Assembly (NCBI GenBank): GCA_016744675.1
Contig: JADGDX010000007.1
Coordinates: 31,256-95,255, forward strand
Direction: 5' to 3'
From: Desulfuromusa sp.
GTDB lineage: Bacteria > Desulfobacterota > Desulfuromonadia > Desulfuromonadales > Geopsychrobacteraceae
DNA: 64,000 bases
How positions within the stretch are numbered: the first letter of the stretch is position 1; every line of letters begins with the position of its first letter. Below the pieces are notes generated by a model. The model did not search any database. It saw nothing but the letters and a program-made list of their open reading frames with translations, and was not told where the DNA came from. This document shows, one piece after another, positions 15,795-23,445 of the stretch. The position numbers and the translations under genes were made by a program.

Positions 15795-16294
15795 CTCAAG
15801 AAACCGAAGCTCCTCTACCCGATATTAATCCACTTAGAAAGCAGGTCCAGGCGAAGATAAAGAGGCTGGAATTACTTTCTAGTACGGGCCTCTGGATTCT
15901 TGCTTTGTTTACAGCTTTAAGTATGGGAGCTTTTCGTAATTTTGATTTCCTTCCCCCTTTAAGCGATGGAATTCGTGCTGCATTAGGTGTAGGGCCTCCT
16001 GTGAAATACATCAACTGGGCTTTAGTGGTTTATGGATTCTCAGCGATCATTTTGATTTTGACGCAGATGGCGAGTGACAATAAGCCGCGGGGAGCTTTGG
16101 CCCACTTTGGTTATTTGGGGGCTTTTTATCTCTTTTATCATTTTTCTGAAGGGCTAAGGGAAAACTTCTGGGCCATCTTTGCGGTGGGACTTACAATTTT
16201 AGGGCTGCAAAGCTATCATGTTTGGAATTACTATCATGAAAAAATCCATGAGCAAAATGAAATTTTGCATGAGTTGGACAAGCTCTTAGATTGA
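15791..16294 (+). CDS. Membrane protein of unknown function, coupled to the haem sensor
   Basis: 167 aa with an N-terminal soluble, basic stretch, then about four membrane helices (residues 32-50, 76-96, 104-120, 124-142) and a C-terminal charged helix (HEKIHEQNEILHELDKLLD) that may form a coiled coil. I recognise no family. Its ATG overlaps the stop of the kinase-less sensor (ATGA), so the two are translationally coupled and probably act together. A strong terminator follows at 16337. Confidence 0.65.
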   Translation: MTQETEAPLPDINPLRKQVQAKIKRLELLSSTGLWILALFTALSMGAFRNFDFLPPLSDGIRAALGVGPPVKYINWALVVYGFSAIILILTQMASDNKPRGALAHFGYLGAFYLFYHFSEGLRENFWAIFAVGLTILGLQSYHVWNYYHEKIHEQNEILHELDKLLD

Positions 16295-16336
16295 TTTGCT
16301 ACTATCCTGGTTGTACTTGAATTAGAGTCAATAAAG

Positions 16337-16367
16337 AGCCCCGTTCAGTTTTGAACGGGGCTTTTTA
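16337..16367. terminator. Bidirectional terminator between convergent genes
   Basis: A perfect 11-bp stem (AGCCCCGTTCA with TGAACGGGGCT) closes a GTTT loop, with a T run on the right and an A run on the left. It can serve both the 15791 gene and the convergent ppiC gene. Confidence 0.88.
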
Positions 16368-16373
16368 TGTTTT

Positions 16374-16655
16374 TTACTCTGTTCTGCTTGTGACCTCAAT
16401 GAGGTGATAACCAAACTGGGTTTTTACTGGTCCCAAAACTTTACCGACATCACCACTAAAAACCACATCATCAAATTCCTTGACCATTTGGCCTGGGGAA
16501 AATTCTCCGAGACCACCGCCCTGTTTACCAGATGGACATTGAGAGTGCTTTTTGGCGATTTCAGCAAAATCAGCACCGCCTTCAATTTCGGTTTTAAGGT
16601 TATTGCAGTTGTCTTCGCTTGGAACGAGGATGTGACGTGCGCTTGCTCTTGCCAT
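16374..16655 (-). CDS. ppiC: Parvulin-type peptidyl-prolyl isomerase (PpiC)
   Basis: A 93-aa single-domain parvulin without signal peptide, so cytoplasmic. The sequence starts ARASARHILV, and the family segments HSQCPSGKQGGGLGEF, FSPGQMVKEFDDVVF and TQFGYHLIEV are intact, including the two active-site His positions (RHIL and YHLI) and the Cys/Ser pocket. It catalyses cis-trans isomerisation of peptidyl-prolyl bonds in protein folding. AAAGGAG precedes the ATG. Its terminator is shared with the convergent membrane protein gene. Confidence 0.92.
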   Translation of the reverse strand: MARASARHILVPSEDNCNNLKTEIEGGADFAEIAKKHSQCPSGKQGGGLGEFSPGQMVKEFDDVVFSGDVGKVLGPVKTQFGYHLIEVTSRTE

Positions 16656-16762
16656 GGTTGTTGATCTCCTTTGTATTTTGTTAGCCCTAAACTGTCAGTT
16701 GTATTTTGAGCGACCAGGGTAGGGGTATATTGAAGTAGTTTTATAAATCGTGCAACTGCCTG

Positions 16763-17446
16763 TTATGATTTTCTTGCAATCCCACGAATTGTTCTGCTGA
16801 CAAATGCTGGTGCCCCAATCATTGGGGCTTCAATCACCTGTTCAATTGAGAGGCCGCTTGCACTGATGGCTGATGAAGTGTCACGAGTGAGGCGACAATT
16901 ACCAGCGCAAAAACTCCAGAAAGGTTCTATTCGATTTTGCCAAACCCGCGTTGGCGGATGGTCGGAGAGAATATGTTCAAGAAAGAGCAGAGCCCCCCCG
17001 GGGCGCAACAGGCGATTAATTTCTTTAAGACTACTTTCAAGACAAGGGACAGAGCATAGGACTAACGTCGATACAATCGTGTCAAAGGAAGCATCAGGCC
17101 TCTCTATTGAATCTGCTCCCCAGTGTGCAATAGAGATGGCTTCTCTTTGTTGCTTATCTGCTTTGCACCGCAAAGATTTACGCATGTGTGGATCTGGCTC
17201 ACTAAGGACCACGCTTGTGACATCGTGAGGATAGTGTGGCAGGTTAACGCCTGTGCCAGCACCAATTTCTAAGACTTCACCGTAAGCTTTGGATAGTAGA
17301 GCGTTCCGCCACTCTTGCAAGCACCTTTGCTCGGTGCTGCGCATGGCATAATCATAACTTTTCGCAATTAAGTAGGAGCGTAATCTTTTTATTGGCATTT
17401 TAATTAGGTTTCTATTGCTAGATGATGTACAGGGTTGTGTTTCCAT
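16763..17446 (-). CDS. Class I SAM-dependent methyltransferase (METTL7-like)
   Basis: 227 aa. The SAM-binding motif I is VLEIGAGTGVNLPHYP, followed by an acidic strand end (VVLSEPDPHM), a motif-IV-type stretch SFDTIVSTLVLCSV and the RLLRPGGALLFLEH motif. This set is characteristic of the Methyltransf_11 fold and closest in my memory to METTL7/UbiE-like small-molecule methyltransferases. The substrate is unknown. The start at 17446 has AGGA about 10 bp upstream; an internal ATG at 17398 has none. The gene stands alone, transcribed away from the ABC exporter genes. Confidence 0.8.
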   Translation of the reverse strand: METQPCTSSSNRNLIKMPIKRLRSYLIAKSYDYAMRSTEQRCLQEWRNALLSKAYGEVLEIGAGTGVNLPHYPHDVTSVVLSEPDPHMRKSLRCKADKQQREAISIAHWGADSIERPDASFDTIVSTLVLCSVPCLESSLKEINRLLRPGGALLFLEHILSDHPPTRVWQNRIEPFWSFCAGNCRLTRDTSSAISASGLSIEQVIEAPMIGAPAFVSRTIRGIARKS

Positions 17447-17578
17447 TATTTATTTATCCTAGCATAACTGGTGAGGTGCTTGCAGTGGGTACAGCTGGCT
17501 ATGGCGGAGTAGGAAATATCATGGTATTTGCATTAATGAGACTTGCCACGTTGATATAGGGAGCTGTATATTCGCGCC

Positions 17579-18499
17579 ATGAGTGCACTTATTATTGAAA
17601 ATTTGTACAAAAACTTTGATGGTGTTCCGGCTGTTAAAGGGGTCAATTTTACCATCAAAGAGGGCGAAATCTTTGGTTTGCTTGGTCCAAATGGTGCTGG
17701 GAAAAGTACGACGATTAATATGATTGCCGGGGTTGTTCGGCTGGGAGAAGGGGCAATTACGGCATTCGGGCACGATAATCAGAAAGATTATCGTTATACT
17801 CGCCGCCTGTTGGGGGTGGTCCATCAGGAAGTTGTTATCGATAATTTCTTTACCGTTGATCAAGCTCTTAAGCTTCATGCCGGCTACTATGGTGTCAAAG
17901 ATGACCCTGTGTGGCGGCAATTGTTGATTGATCGTCTTGGTTTGGAACCACACCTCAATAAAGTGATGTTGAAGCTGTCTGGGGGGTTAAAGCGTCGCTT
18001 TATGATTGCTAAAGCTCTTATTCATCGGCCTCGATTGTTGATTCTAGATGAGCCGACCGCTGGCGTAGATGTTGAGTTGCGGCATGGACTATGGGAATTT
18101 GTCAGAGAGATTAATCGTCATGGGACAACAATTTTGCTGACAACACACTATCTGGAAGAAGCAGAAGTCATGTGTGATCGTATTGCAATTATGAATCATG
18201 GGGAGTTGATTGCTCTGGAAGAGACACAAGAGCTGGTTAGACGTTTGTCAAACCGACAATTACGCGTGTGGCTGGATCAACCTATACAAAAAATACCTGT
18301 CGAATTTGAGCAATATGCCCATCAATTGAAAGAAAATGGAAAGGTTCTCTTATTGAATTTGCCTGCGGGCGAAGGAGCAGGGAACGTATTATCGCAATTA
18401 GCTGATGCGGGCTTAACCGTTCGAGATATTGAAACAGAGCAAAGCGGCTTGGAAGAGGTCTTTCTTCATCTGACTGGGATTAAAGGGAGGCAGGACTAA
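17579..18499 (+). CDS. ABC transporter ATP-binding protein (YadG-like)
   Basis: 306 aa. The Walker A motif GPNGAGKST, signature LSGGLKRR, Walker B LLILDEPTAGVD and switch His in LLTTHYLEEAE are all intact. The extended C-terminal part resembles the drug/lipid exporter ATPases of the DRA/NatA/YadG class. It pairs with the permease that begins on the base after its stop codon. The cargo is unknown. First gene of a run of four genes that ends with hslO. Confidence 0.9.
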   Translation: MSALIIENLYKNFDGVPAVKGVNFTIKEGEIFGLLGPNGAGKSTTINMIAGVVRLGEGAITAFGHDNQKDYRYTRRLLGVVHQEVVIDNFFTVDQALKLHAGYYGVKDDPVWRQLLIDRLGLEPHLNKVMLKLSGGLKRRFMIAKALIHRPRLLILDEPTAGVDVELRHGLWEFVREINRHGTTILLTTHYLEEAEVMCDRIAIMNHGELIALEETQELVRRLSNRQLRVWLDQPIQKIPVEFEQYAHQLKENGKVLLLNLPAGEGAGNVLSQLADAGLTVRDIETEQSGLEEVFLHLTGIKGRQD

Positions 18500-19288
18500 G
18501 TGGTCGCTGGACAAGATAATAAATATTACCCTTGGCTCCCCTTTTTGACGTTGCTGCGTAAGGAGATCTTAAGGTTTTGGCGGGTCTCGACCCAAACGTT
18601 GTTGACCCCTATTGTGACAGCGTCACTCTATTTGTTTATTTTTGGTGCTACTCTGGGGGAGAGACTTAATGTCCTTGAAGGTTTTAGTTATGCTCAATTT
18701 GTAATTCCGGGCTTAATTATCATGGGAGTTATCAATAACACCTTTGCCAATACGTCATCATCCTTGTTTATGTCACGTTATCTTGGAGGTATCGTCGATC
18801 TTTTAGTAACACCGGTTAGCCCTCCACAGTTTATCTTGGCGTATACTCTGGCGGCGATGCTGCGAGGATTATTGGTTGGAACAGTTGTTTGGTTCATTTC
18901 CACATTTTTTGCAACGCTTCCTTGGGATTCTCCTTGGTTGGCGATTTTGATGGCTGTGTTAGCAAGCTTCCTATTCGCCCAATTTGGATTGATCGCAGCG
19001 ATTTATGCACATAATTTTGACACCCTTTCGATGTACAGTAATTTTCTGATCTTGCCTCTGGTTTATCTGGGGGGCGTTTTCTATCCCATTTCAATCCTGC
19101 CCGACCCATGGGGCTCTTTTTCGTATTTGAACCCTCTGTTTTATCTCATAGATGGCTTCCGGCATGCGATTATTGGTGTCGGTGATACCACCTTTCTCCT
19201 CGCTTTTGGGGTCAGTGGTGGCATTGCTGTTGCTTTATTTTTCTGGGCGGCGTGGTTGATAGGCAAGGGCTATCGGCTGCGAGCATAG
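18500..19288 (+). CDS. ABC-2 type permease (YadH-like)
   Basis: 262 aa with six membrane helices, an N-terminal amphipathic KEILRFWR segment and the FVIPGLIIMGVINNTFANTS stretch usual for ABC-2 permeases such as YadH. It starts with GTG immediately after the TAA of the ATPase gene, with GGGAGG upstream inside that gene, so the two are made together. The partner ATPase is at 17579. The substrate is unknown. Confidence 0.9.
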   Translation: MVAGQDNKYYPWLPFLTLLRKEILRFWRVSTQTLLTPIVTASLYLFIFGATLGERLNVLEGFSYAQFVIPGLIIMGVINNTFANTSSSLFMSRYLGGIVDLLVTPVSPPQFILAYTLAAMLRGLLVGTVVWFISTFFATLPWDSPWLAILMAVLASFLFAQFGLIAAIYAHNFDTLSMYSNFLILPLVYLGGVFYPISILPDPWGSFSYLNPLFYLIDGFRHAIIGVGDTTFLLAFGVSGGIAVALFFWAAWLIGKGYRLRA

Positions 19289-19301
19289 AAAGGGAGATGT
19301 T

Positions 19302-19583
19302 GTGTTATCTGAGAAAAACCGTAGCGCTTTTAATGCTTTTTACGATGCTGTCAGGGATGAATCGTCTCTGGACAATAAAACCACTGTTCTGATAGGCCTT
19401 GCAGCGGCACTGACCAGTGGTTGCGCTCCCTGAATGGATCACTATCTTGGCGTGGCCAAGGAGCGGGGCATTACAGAGACTGAAATTGGGGCAGTGCAGG
19501 GCATTTGTATGGCGGTTTCGGCGGGGAAAGTTAGCGCACAATTCCGCGACGTTGAAACCCTCTATCGAGAACGAAACCGCTGA
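19302..19583 (+). CDS. AhpD-like (carboxymuconolactone decarboxylase family) selenoprotein with in-frame TGA
   Basis: Reading through one in-frame TGA gives a 93-residue protein of the CMD/AhpD fold: 43 codons before and 49 after the TGA at 19431-19433. The TGA lies exactly where this family has the second cysteine of its CxxC redox centre, giving SGC-A-P-U-MDHY (C41, U44). Downstream the family features continue (MDHYLGVAKERGITETEI, ICMAVSAGK). A perfect 6-bp hairpin 13-30 nt after the TGA fits a bacterial SECIS. The GTG start has GGGAG 5 bp upstream and lies 13 bp behind the permease stop; hslO follows after 22 bp. CxxU AhpD-like selenoproteins are a known class. Predicted role: thiol/selenol peroxidase or disulfide reductase. 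A nonsense mutation is the alternative. Confidence 0.75.
19431..19460 (+). promoter_or_regulatory. Sec UGA codon with candidate bacterial SECIS hairpin
   Basis: The TGA (19431-19433) is followed by 12 nt and then the hairpin CTTGGC-GTG-GCCAAG (19446-19460), a perfect 6-bp stem with G and U in the apical loop. The apical loop begins 19 nt after the TGA, inside the window known for bacterial SECIS elements bound by SelB. Confidence 0.65.
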
Positions 19584-19605
19584 TTCGTCAGCTTGGAGTC
19601 TATAC

Positions 19606-20484
19606 ATGCATGATCATTTAGTTCGGGTTGTTAGTCCGGATGGATTGTTTCGAGCAGCCGCTGCCGTGACAACACAGTTAGTAGCGACCATCGTTGAAAA
19701 GCAGAAAACAGATTTTACTGCAACTGTAGCGCTGGGTCGGTTATTGACGGGGGGAGCCCTGCTGGGCTGTTTACTAAAAGGAAAGCAGCGTCTCGCTTTG
19801 TCGGTGGAAGGGAATGGCCCGCTTGGAAAAATGAGTGTCGAGGCGGATGCTAAAGGAAGAGTTCGGGGGACAGTTCGTAACCCGATCGCAGGATTGCCAC
19901 CTGCAGGGGATCATTTTGATGTTGCTGGTGCTGTTGGTAAGGCCGGCTTTCTCCATGTATGGAAAGATCTTGGTCTGAAAGAGCCCTACCAGAGTATGGT
20001 TCAACTTCAAAGCAGTGAAATAGCGGAAGACTTGGCCTGGTACTTAACCAGTTCTGAGCAAGTTCCGTCCAGCCTAGGTTTGGGGGTTGAGTTAGGTCGC
20101 AAGGGGGATATTGCTATTGCGGGAGGTTTCTTAGTGCAGTCCTTGCCTCCTGGTGACCCTGAAAAGATAGATGCCCTCACAGAGAGAATCAAAGTTTTGC
20201 CACCAACAACCAGTATGTTGGGGGATGGGTTAACGCCTACCGAAATTCTTGCACAGATTTTTGGTTCTGAGGACTTTCATGTTCAACAAGAGATGCCATT
20301 GTCTTTTTCCTGCCCTTGTAGTCGCGAGCAAATCGAGTTGATGTTGATAGATCTGGGGAGGAAGGAGCTTCTCTTGCTTATTGAAGAGGAGCCACAGCCG
20401 GTTGAAGTTGTTTGTGAATATTGCCGGACCGCCTATGAATTTAATCATGAACAAATCAGTGAACTCATGAAACGGGCAAGATAG
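19606..20484 (+). CDS. hslO: Hsp33 redox-regulated chaperone
   Basis: 292 aa, the normal Hsp33 length when started at 19606 (MHDHLVRVV), which has GGAG 7 bp upstream. Longer in-frame starts would run through the selenoprotein gene in another frame and are discarded. The C-terminal redox switch is intact: CPC in SFSCPCSR and CEYC near the end, the four zinc-binding cysteines whose oxidation activates chaperone holdase activity. It follows the AhpD-like selenoprotein by 22 bp, and together they form a plausible oxidative-stress pair. Confidence 0.93.
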   Translation: MHDHLVRVVSPDGLFRAAAAVTTQLVATIVEKQKTDFTATVALGRLLTGGALLGCLLKGKQRLALSVEGNGPLGKMSVEADAKGRVRGTVRNPIAGLPPAGDHFDVAGAVGKAGFLHVWKDLGLKEPYQSMVQLQSSEIAEDLAWYLTSSEQVPSSLGLGVELGRKGDIAIAGGFLVQSLPPGDPEKIDALTERIKVLPPTTSMLGDGLTPTEILAQIFGSEDFHVQQEMPLSFSCPCSREQIELMLIDLGRKELLLLIEEEPQPVEVVCEYCRTAYEFNHEQISELMKRAR

Positions 20485-20539
20485 GGTCGTATATCCTGCA
20501 TTGTTTTTCTTGTGAATTGTCGATTGTTCCCAAAAAAAT

Positions 20540-20558
20540 GCAGAAAAACTTCTGCTTT
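20540..20558 (+). terminator. Weak terminator after hslO
   Basis: A 6-bp stem GCAGAA / TTCTGC with an AAAC loop is followed by only TTTAA. It is the best terminator candidate between hslO and the complex I promoter, but its U-tract is short. Confidence 0.45.
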
Positions 20559-20627
20559 AAAAATTATGTCGGGCAGAAAAACCCTGTAAAATCAAATGAA
20601 AAATTGATTCTCCATGTTCTCTTAATT

Positions 20628-20640
20628 GCATACAGTATAC
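20628..20640. promoter_or_regulatory. 13-bp palindrome upstream of the nuo promoter
   Basis: GCATACAGTATAC is a one-mismatch copy of the palindrome GTATACAGTATAC found (in the other orientation) at 11121. It ends 10 bp before the candidate -35 box, a position suited to repression or activation of nuo transcription. In Geobacter the repressor HgtR is reported to act on nuoA; whether its site looks like this I cannot confirm. Confidence 0.55.
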
Positions 20641-20650
20641 GGTATTTCTC

Positions 20651-20679
20651 TTGACATATTGAGGGAATTATCCTAGTTT
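20651..20679 (+). promoter_or_regulatory. Candidate sigma-70 promoter of the nuo operon
   Basis: TTGACA at 20651-20656 and TAGTTT at 20674-20679 are separated by 17 bp. The -35 box is perfect; the -10 is poor. It lies 80 bp before nuoA, just downstream of the 13-bp palindrome. Confidence 0.55.
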
Positions 20680-20757
20680 TCACACGCTGTGGAGTATCCT
20701 GCCAGCATGCAGGTACAGCTGAACGGTTCAATCTCTTCTATGGAAGGAGCGGTTTTT

Positions 20758-21114
20758 ATGCTGGATATTTATTTGCCAATTCTCGTTGTTATGGGAATTG
20801 CTTGCGCTTTTGCCATTGGGTCGGTCGTTTTGTCTCGACTTATTGGTGTGAAGAAGCCAAGTGCTGTGAAGTTGGCGCCATATGAGTGTGGTATGCCCCT
20901 TCTTAGCTCGGCTCAAGAGCGTTTTTCTATTAAGTTTTATATTGTTGCGATGTTGTTTATTCTCTTCGATATAGAGGCTGTTTTCCTCTATCCTTGGGCA
21001 GTTATGTTCAAGCGTCTGGGGGTTTTTGGCTTTCTTGAGATGGGTGTGTTTATCATCATTCTTCTTGTCGGTTTTGTTTATGTGTGGAAAAAAGGAGCTC
21101 TGGAATGGGAATAG
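20758..21114 (+). CDS. nuoA: NADH-quinone oxidoreductase subunit A
   Basis: 118 aa, three membrane helices. The segments YECGMP and the [12 protein letters not shown] motif in the second helix are hallmarks of NuoA/ND3, which forms part of the junction between the peripheral and membrane arms. The ATG at 20758 has GAAGGAG 8 bp upstream; upstream in-frame starts (from 20689) lack support. First gene of an 11-gene complex I operon. Its 3' end overlaps nuoB by 10 bp. Confidence 0.95.
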   Translation: MLDIYLPILVVMGIACAFAIGSVVLSRLIGVKKPSAVKLAPYECGMPLLSSAQERFSIKFYIVAMLFILFDIEAVFLYPWAVMFKRLGVFGFLEMGVFIIILLVGFVYVWKKGALEWE

Positions 21115-21632
21115 AGCAACCAGCGGCATCCAAAACCCTCGGTAGTGGTTTTGTTACAACGAGTCTTGATAAGTTGGTTAACTGGTCTCGTGCAAGTTCT
21201 ATGTGGCCGTTGACGTTTGGTTTGGCTTGCTGTGCCATTGAGATGATGGCAACCGGAGCTGCTCGGTTTGATTTGGATCGGATGGGAATCTTGTTCCGTG
21301 CCTCTCCTCGCCAGGCTGATGTCATTATTATTGCAGGAACCGTCACCAAAAAAATGGTGCCAGTTATTCAAACTGTCTATGAGCAGATGCCGGAGCCTCG
21401 GTATGTTATTGCTATGGGGGCTTGTGCTTCTTCGGGGGGCATCTTTGATACTTACAGTACCGTTCAGGGAGTCGATGAGTTTTTGCCAGTTGATGTTTAT
21501 ATTCCTGGCTGTCCTCCACGTCCTGAAGGTTTGCTTTACGGTTTGATGAAGCTGCAGGATAAAATTCGGGCGGAACGCAACACTTTTGGTGCTGCTATTG
21601 GTGTTGGTGACGTCATTCAGAACAAGGCCTGA
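21105..21632 (+). CDS. nuoB: NADH-quinone oxidoreductase subunit B
   Basis: 175 aa. The four cysteines of the terminal N2 [4Fe-4S] cluster are visible: C42 and C43 in ACCAIEMM, C107 in GACASSGG and C136 in PGCPPRPE. N2 donates electrons to quinone. The ATG at 21105 follows AAAGGAG with 7-bp spacing and overlaps nuoA. Length and motifs are normal. Confidence 0.97.
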   Translation: MGIEQPAASKTLGSGFVTTSLDKLVNWSRASSMWPLTFGLACCAIEMMATGAARFDLDRMGILFRASPRQADVIIIAGTVTKKMVPVIQTVYEQMPEPRYVIAMGACASSGGIFDTYSTVQGVDEFLPVDVYIPGCPPRPEGLLYGLMKLQDKIRAERNTFGAAIGVGDVIQNKA

Positions 21633-21661
21633 TGGCCGCCAGTTGATAACAGGGAAAATCA

Positions 21662-22144
21662 ATGAGCGATCAAGCGATTGTTGAAAAATTAAAAGCGAAA
21701 TTCTCTTCTGAAGTTCTGAATGTGGTGGAATTTCGTGGAGAAACAACTGTCACTGTCAATAAGGAGCAGATCGTTGAGATTTGCACTTTCATGCGTGATA
21801 AGTTTGGTTTCAATCTCCTCTGTGATCTTTGCGGAGTTGATTATATGGGAACGTCACCGCGGTTCATGGTGGTTTATAACCTCTATAATATCGCGACAAA
21901 GAAACGTATTCGGATTAAGGCGCCCGTTGAAGAGAAGAATGCCAATATTGATACCGTCAGCACTGTTTGGGGGACGGCAAATTGGCATGAGCGGGAGTGT
22001 TGGGATCTGATGGGGATTAAATTTAATAACCATCCTGATCTGCGACGCATTCTGATGCCGGCTGACTGGGAAGGACATCCATTGCGCAAGGACTATCCTG
22101 TGCAGGGACCTGACCGTGAGCCTTATCAGGGTCGACTTTCCTAA
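21662..22144 (+). CDS. nuoC: NADH-quinone oxidoreductase subunit C
   Basis: 160 aa. The family signature is present in GTANWHERECWDLMGIKFNNHPDLRRILMP (shown here only as landmarks WHERE and HPDLRRIL), ending with the typical LRKDYP and GR. NuoC is separate from NuoD, unlike the fused protein of enterobacteria. It is a peripheral-arm subunit without cofactors that interacts with NuoD and NuoI. Confidence 0.95.
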   Translation: MSDQAIVEKLKAKFSSEVLNVVEFRGETTVTVNKEQIVEICTFMRDKFGFNLLCDLCGVDYMGTSPRFMVVYNLYNIATKKRIRIKAPVEEKNANIDTVSTVWGTANWHERECWDLMGIKFNNHPDLRRILMPADWEGHPLRKDYPVQGPDREPYQGRLS

Positions 22145-22185
22145 CTAAAACGCTTTAGATATTTCCTAATCGGACGAGGCATATA

Positions 22186-23367
22186 ATGGCAGCAAATACC
22201 GAAACAATGACCATCAACATGGGACCTCAGCACCCGTCAACTCACGGTGTGTTGCAGTTGATCCTTGAACTCGATGGCGAAATTGTGGTGAAGGCAACTC
22301 CGCATATAGGTTTTCTTCATCGTGGGATCGAAAAACTATCCGAGCACCGCACCTACCATCAGACTATTCCATTGACCGACCGGCTCGATTATCTGGCACC
22401 GATGAGTAATAACCTCGGTTATGTCTTGGCCGTTGAAAAACTTCTTGGGATTACTGATGAGATTCCTGAGCGGGTTCAGCGGATCAGAGTCATCATGGCT
22501 GAGTTGACCCGTCTAAAAAGTCACTTGGTCTGGCTAGCGTGCCATGCTCTCGACATCGGAGCAATGACTGTTTTTCTTTACTGCTTCCGTGAGCGCGAGT
22601 GTATTACTGATATTTACGAAAAAGTTTCAGGTGCACGGATGACGTCTAATTACTTCCGTGTTGGTGGTCTTGCTGAAGACCTCCCTGATGGACTCGAAGG
22701 CGATATTCGTGATTTCGTTGAATCAATGCCAGCACATATTGAAGAGTATGAAGGTTTATTGACCGGGAACAAGATCTGGCAGAAACGGACCATTGGCGTT
22801 GGTGAAATCAGTGCTGAAGCTGCTATTGATATTGGTATCACTGGGCCAGCCCTAAGGGCTTCCGGGGTTGATTGGGATTTGCGTCGCGACAATCCTTACA
22901 GTGGTTATGAAGATTACGATTTTGACGTTCCTGTTAGGGAGGGTTGCGATACCTTCGATCGTTATAAGGTCCGCCTTGATGAAATGCGTCAGTCGACTCG
23001 GATCATTCTTCAGGCATTGGACAAGTTAAAGCCAGGCCCTATTCTTGCTGATTGTCCTAAAGTTGTTCTTCCTGCGAAACAGGATGTTGTCAACAATATT
23101 GAAAGTTTGATCCACCACTTCAAAATTGTTACAGAAGGTTTTAAAACCGAACCGGGCGAGATTTATCAAGGTGTTGAAGCTCCAAAAGGTGAACTGGGTT
23201 TTTACTTGGTTGCTGATGGATCGGCTTATCCTTTTAGAATGAAGATACGCCCTCCTTCGTTTGTCAATCTTCAGGGATTGCCACAAATGGTTGAAGGGAA
23301 ATTGCTGGCTGACGTTATCGCTGTTATTGGTACTCTCGATATCGTTCTTGGCGAAATTGACCGGTAG
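22186..23367 (+). CDS. nuoD: NADH-quinone oxidoreductase subunit D
   Basis: 393 aa, homologous to the large subunit of NiFe hydrogenases. The quinone-site loop GPQHPSTHGV near the N terminus with its His is intact, as are HRGIEKLSEHRTY and the C-terminal LGEIDR ending. It forms the quinone-binding cavity with NuoB. No NiFe-binding cysteines, as expected for complex I. A 78-bp gap separates it from nuoH, where other bacteria carry nuoE, nuoF and nuoG. Confidence 0.97.
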   Translation: MAANTETMTINMGPQHPSTHGVLQLILELDGEIVVKATPHIGFLHRGIEKLSEHRTYHQTIPLTDRLDYLAPMSNNLGYVLAVEKLLGITDEIPERVQRIRVIMAELTRLKSHLVWLACHALDIGAMTVFLYCFRERECITDIYEKVSGARMTSNYFRVGGLAEDLPDGLEGDIRDFVESMPAHIEEYEGLLTGNKIWQKRTIGVGEISAEAAIDIGITGPALRASGVDWDLRRDNPYSGYEDYDFDVPVREGCDTFDRYKVRLDEMRQSTRIILQALDKLKPGPILADCPKVVLPAKQDVVNNIESLIHHFKIVTEGFKTEPGEIYQGVEAPKGELGFYLVADGSAYPFRMKIRPPSFVNLQGLPQMVEGKLLADVIAVIGTLDIVLGEIDR

Positions 23368-23445
23368 TATTTAAGTTTATTGGATTGCTGGTTGATATGA
23401 CCGGCTGGAAACGGCAGAAATGCCATAGACTGATGAAGGAAGAGG

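Noticed and set aside
19417..19605. N-terminal extension of Hsp33
   Set aside because: The extra 63 codons read the selenoprotein gene in another frame; the Hsp33 family starts at MHDHLVRVV, which has its own ribosome-binding site.
21078..21746. Long minus-strand open frame opposite nuoB-nuoC
   Set aside because: Shadow of the strongly coding nuo genes; no start signals or protein-like features. The same holds for the minus-strand frame at 24460-25122.
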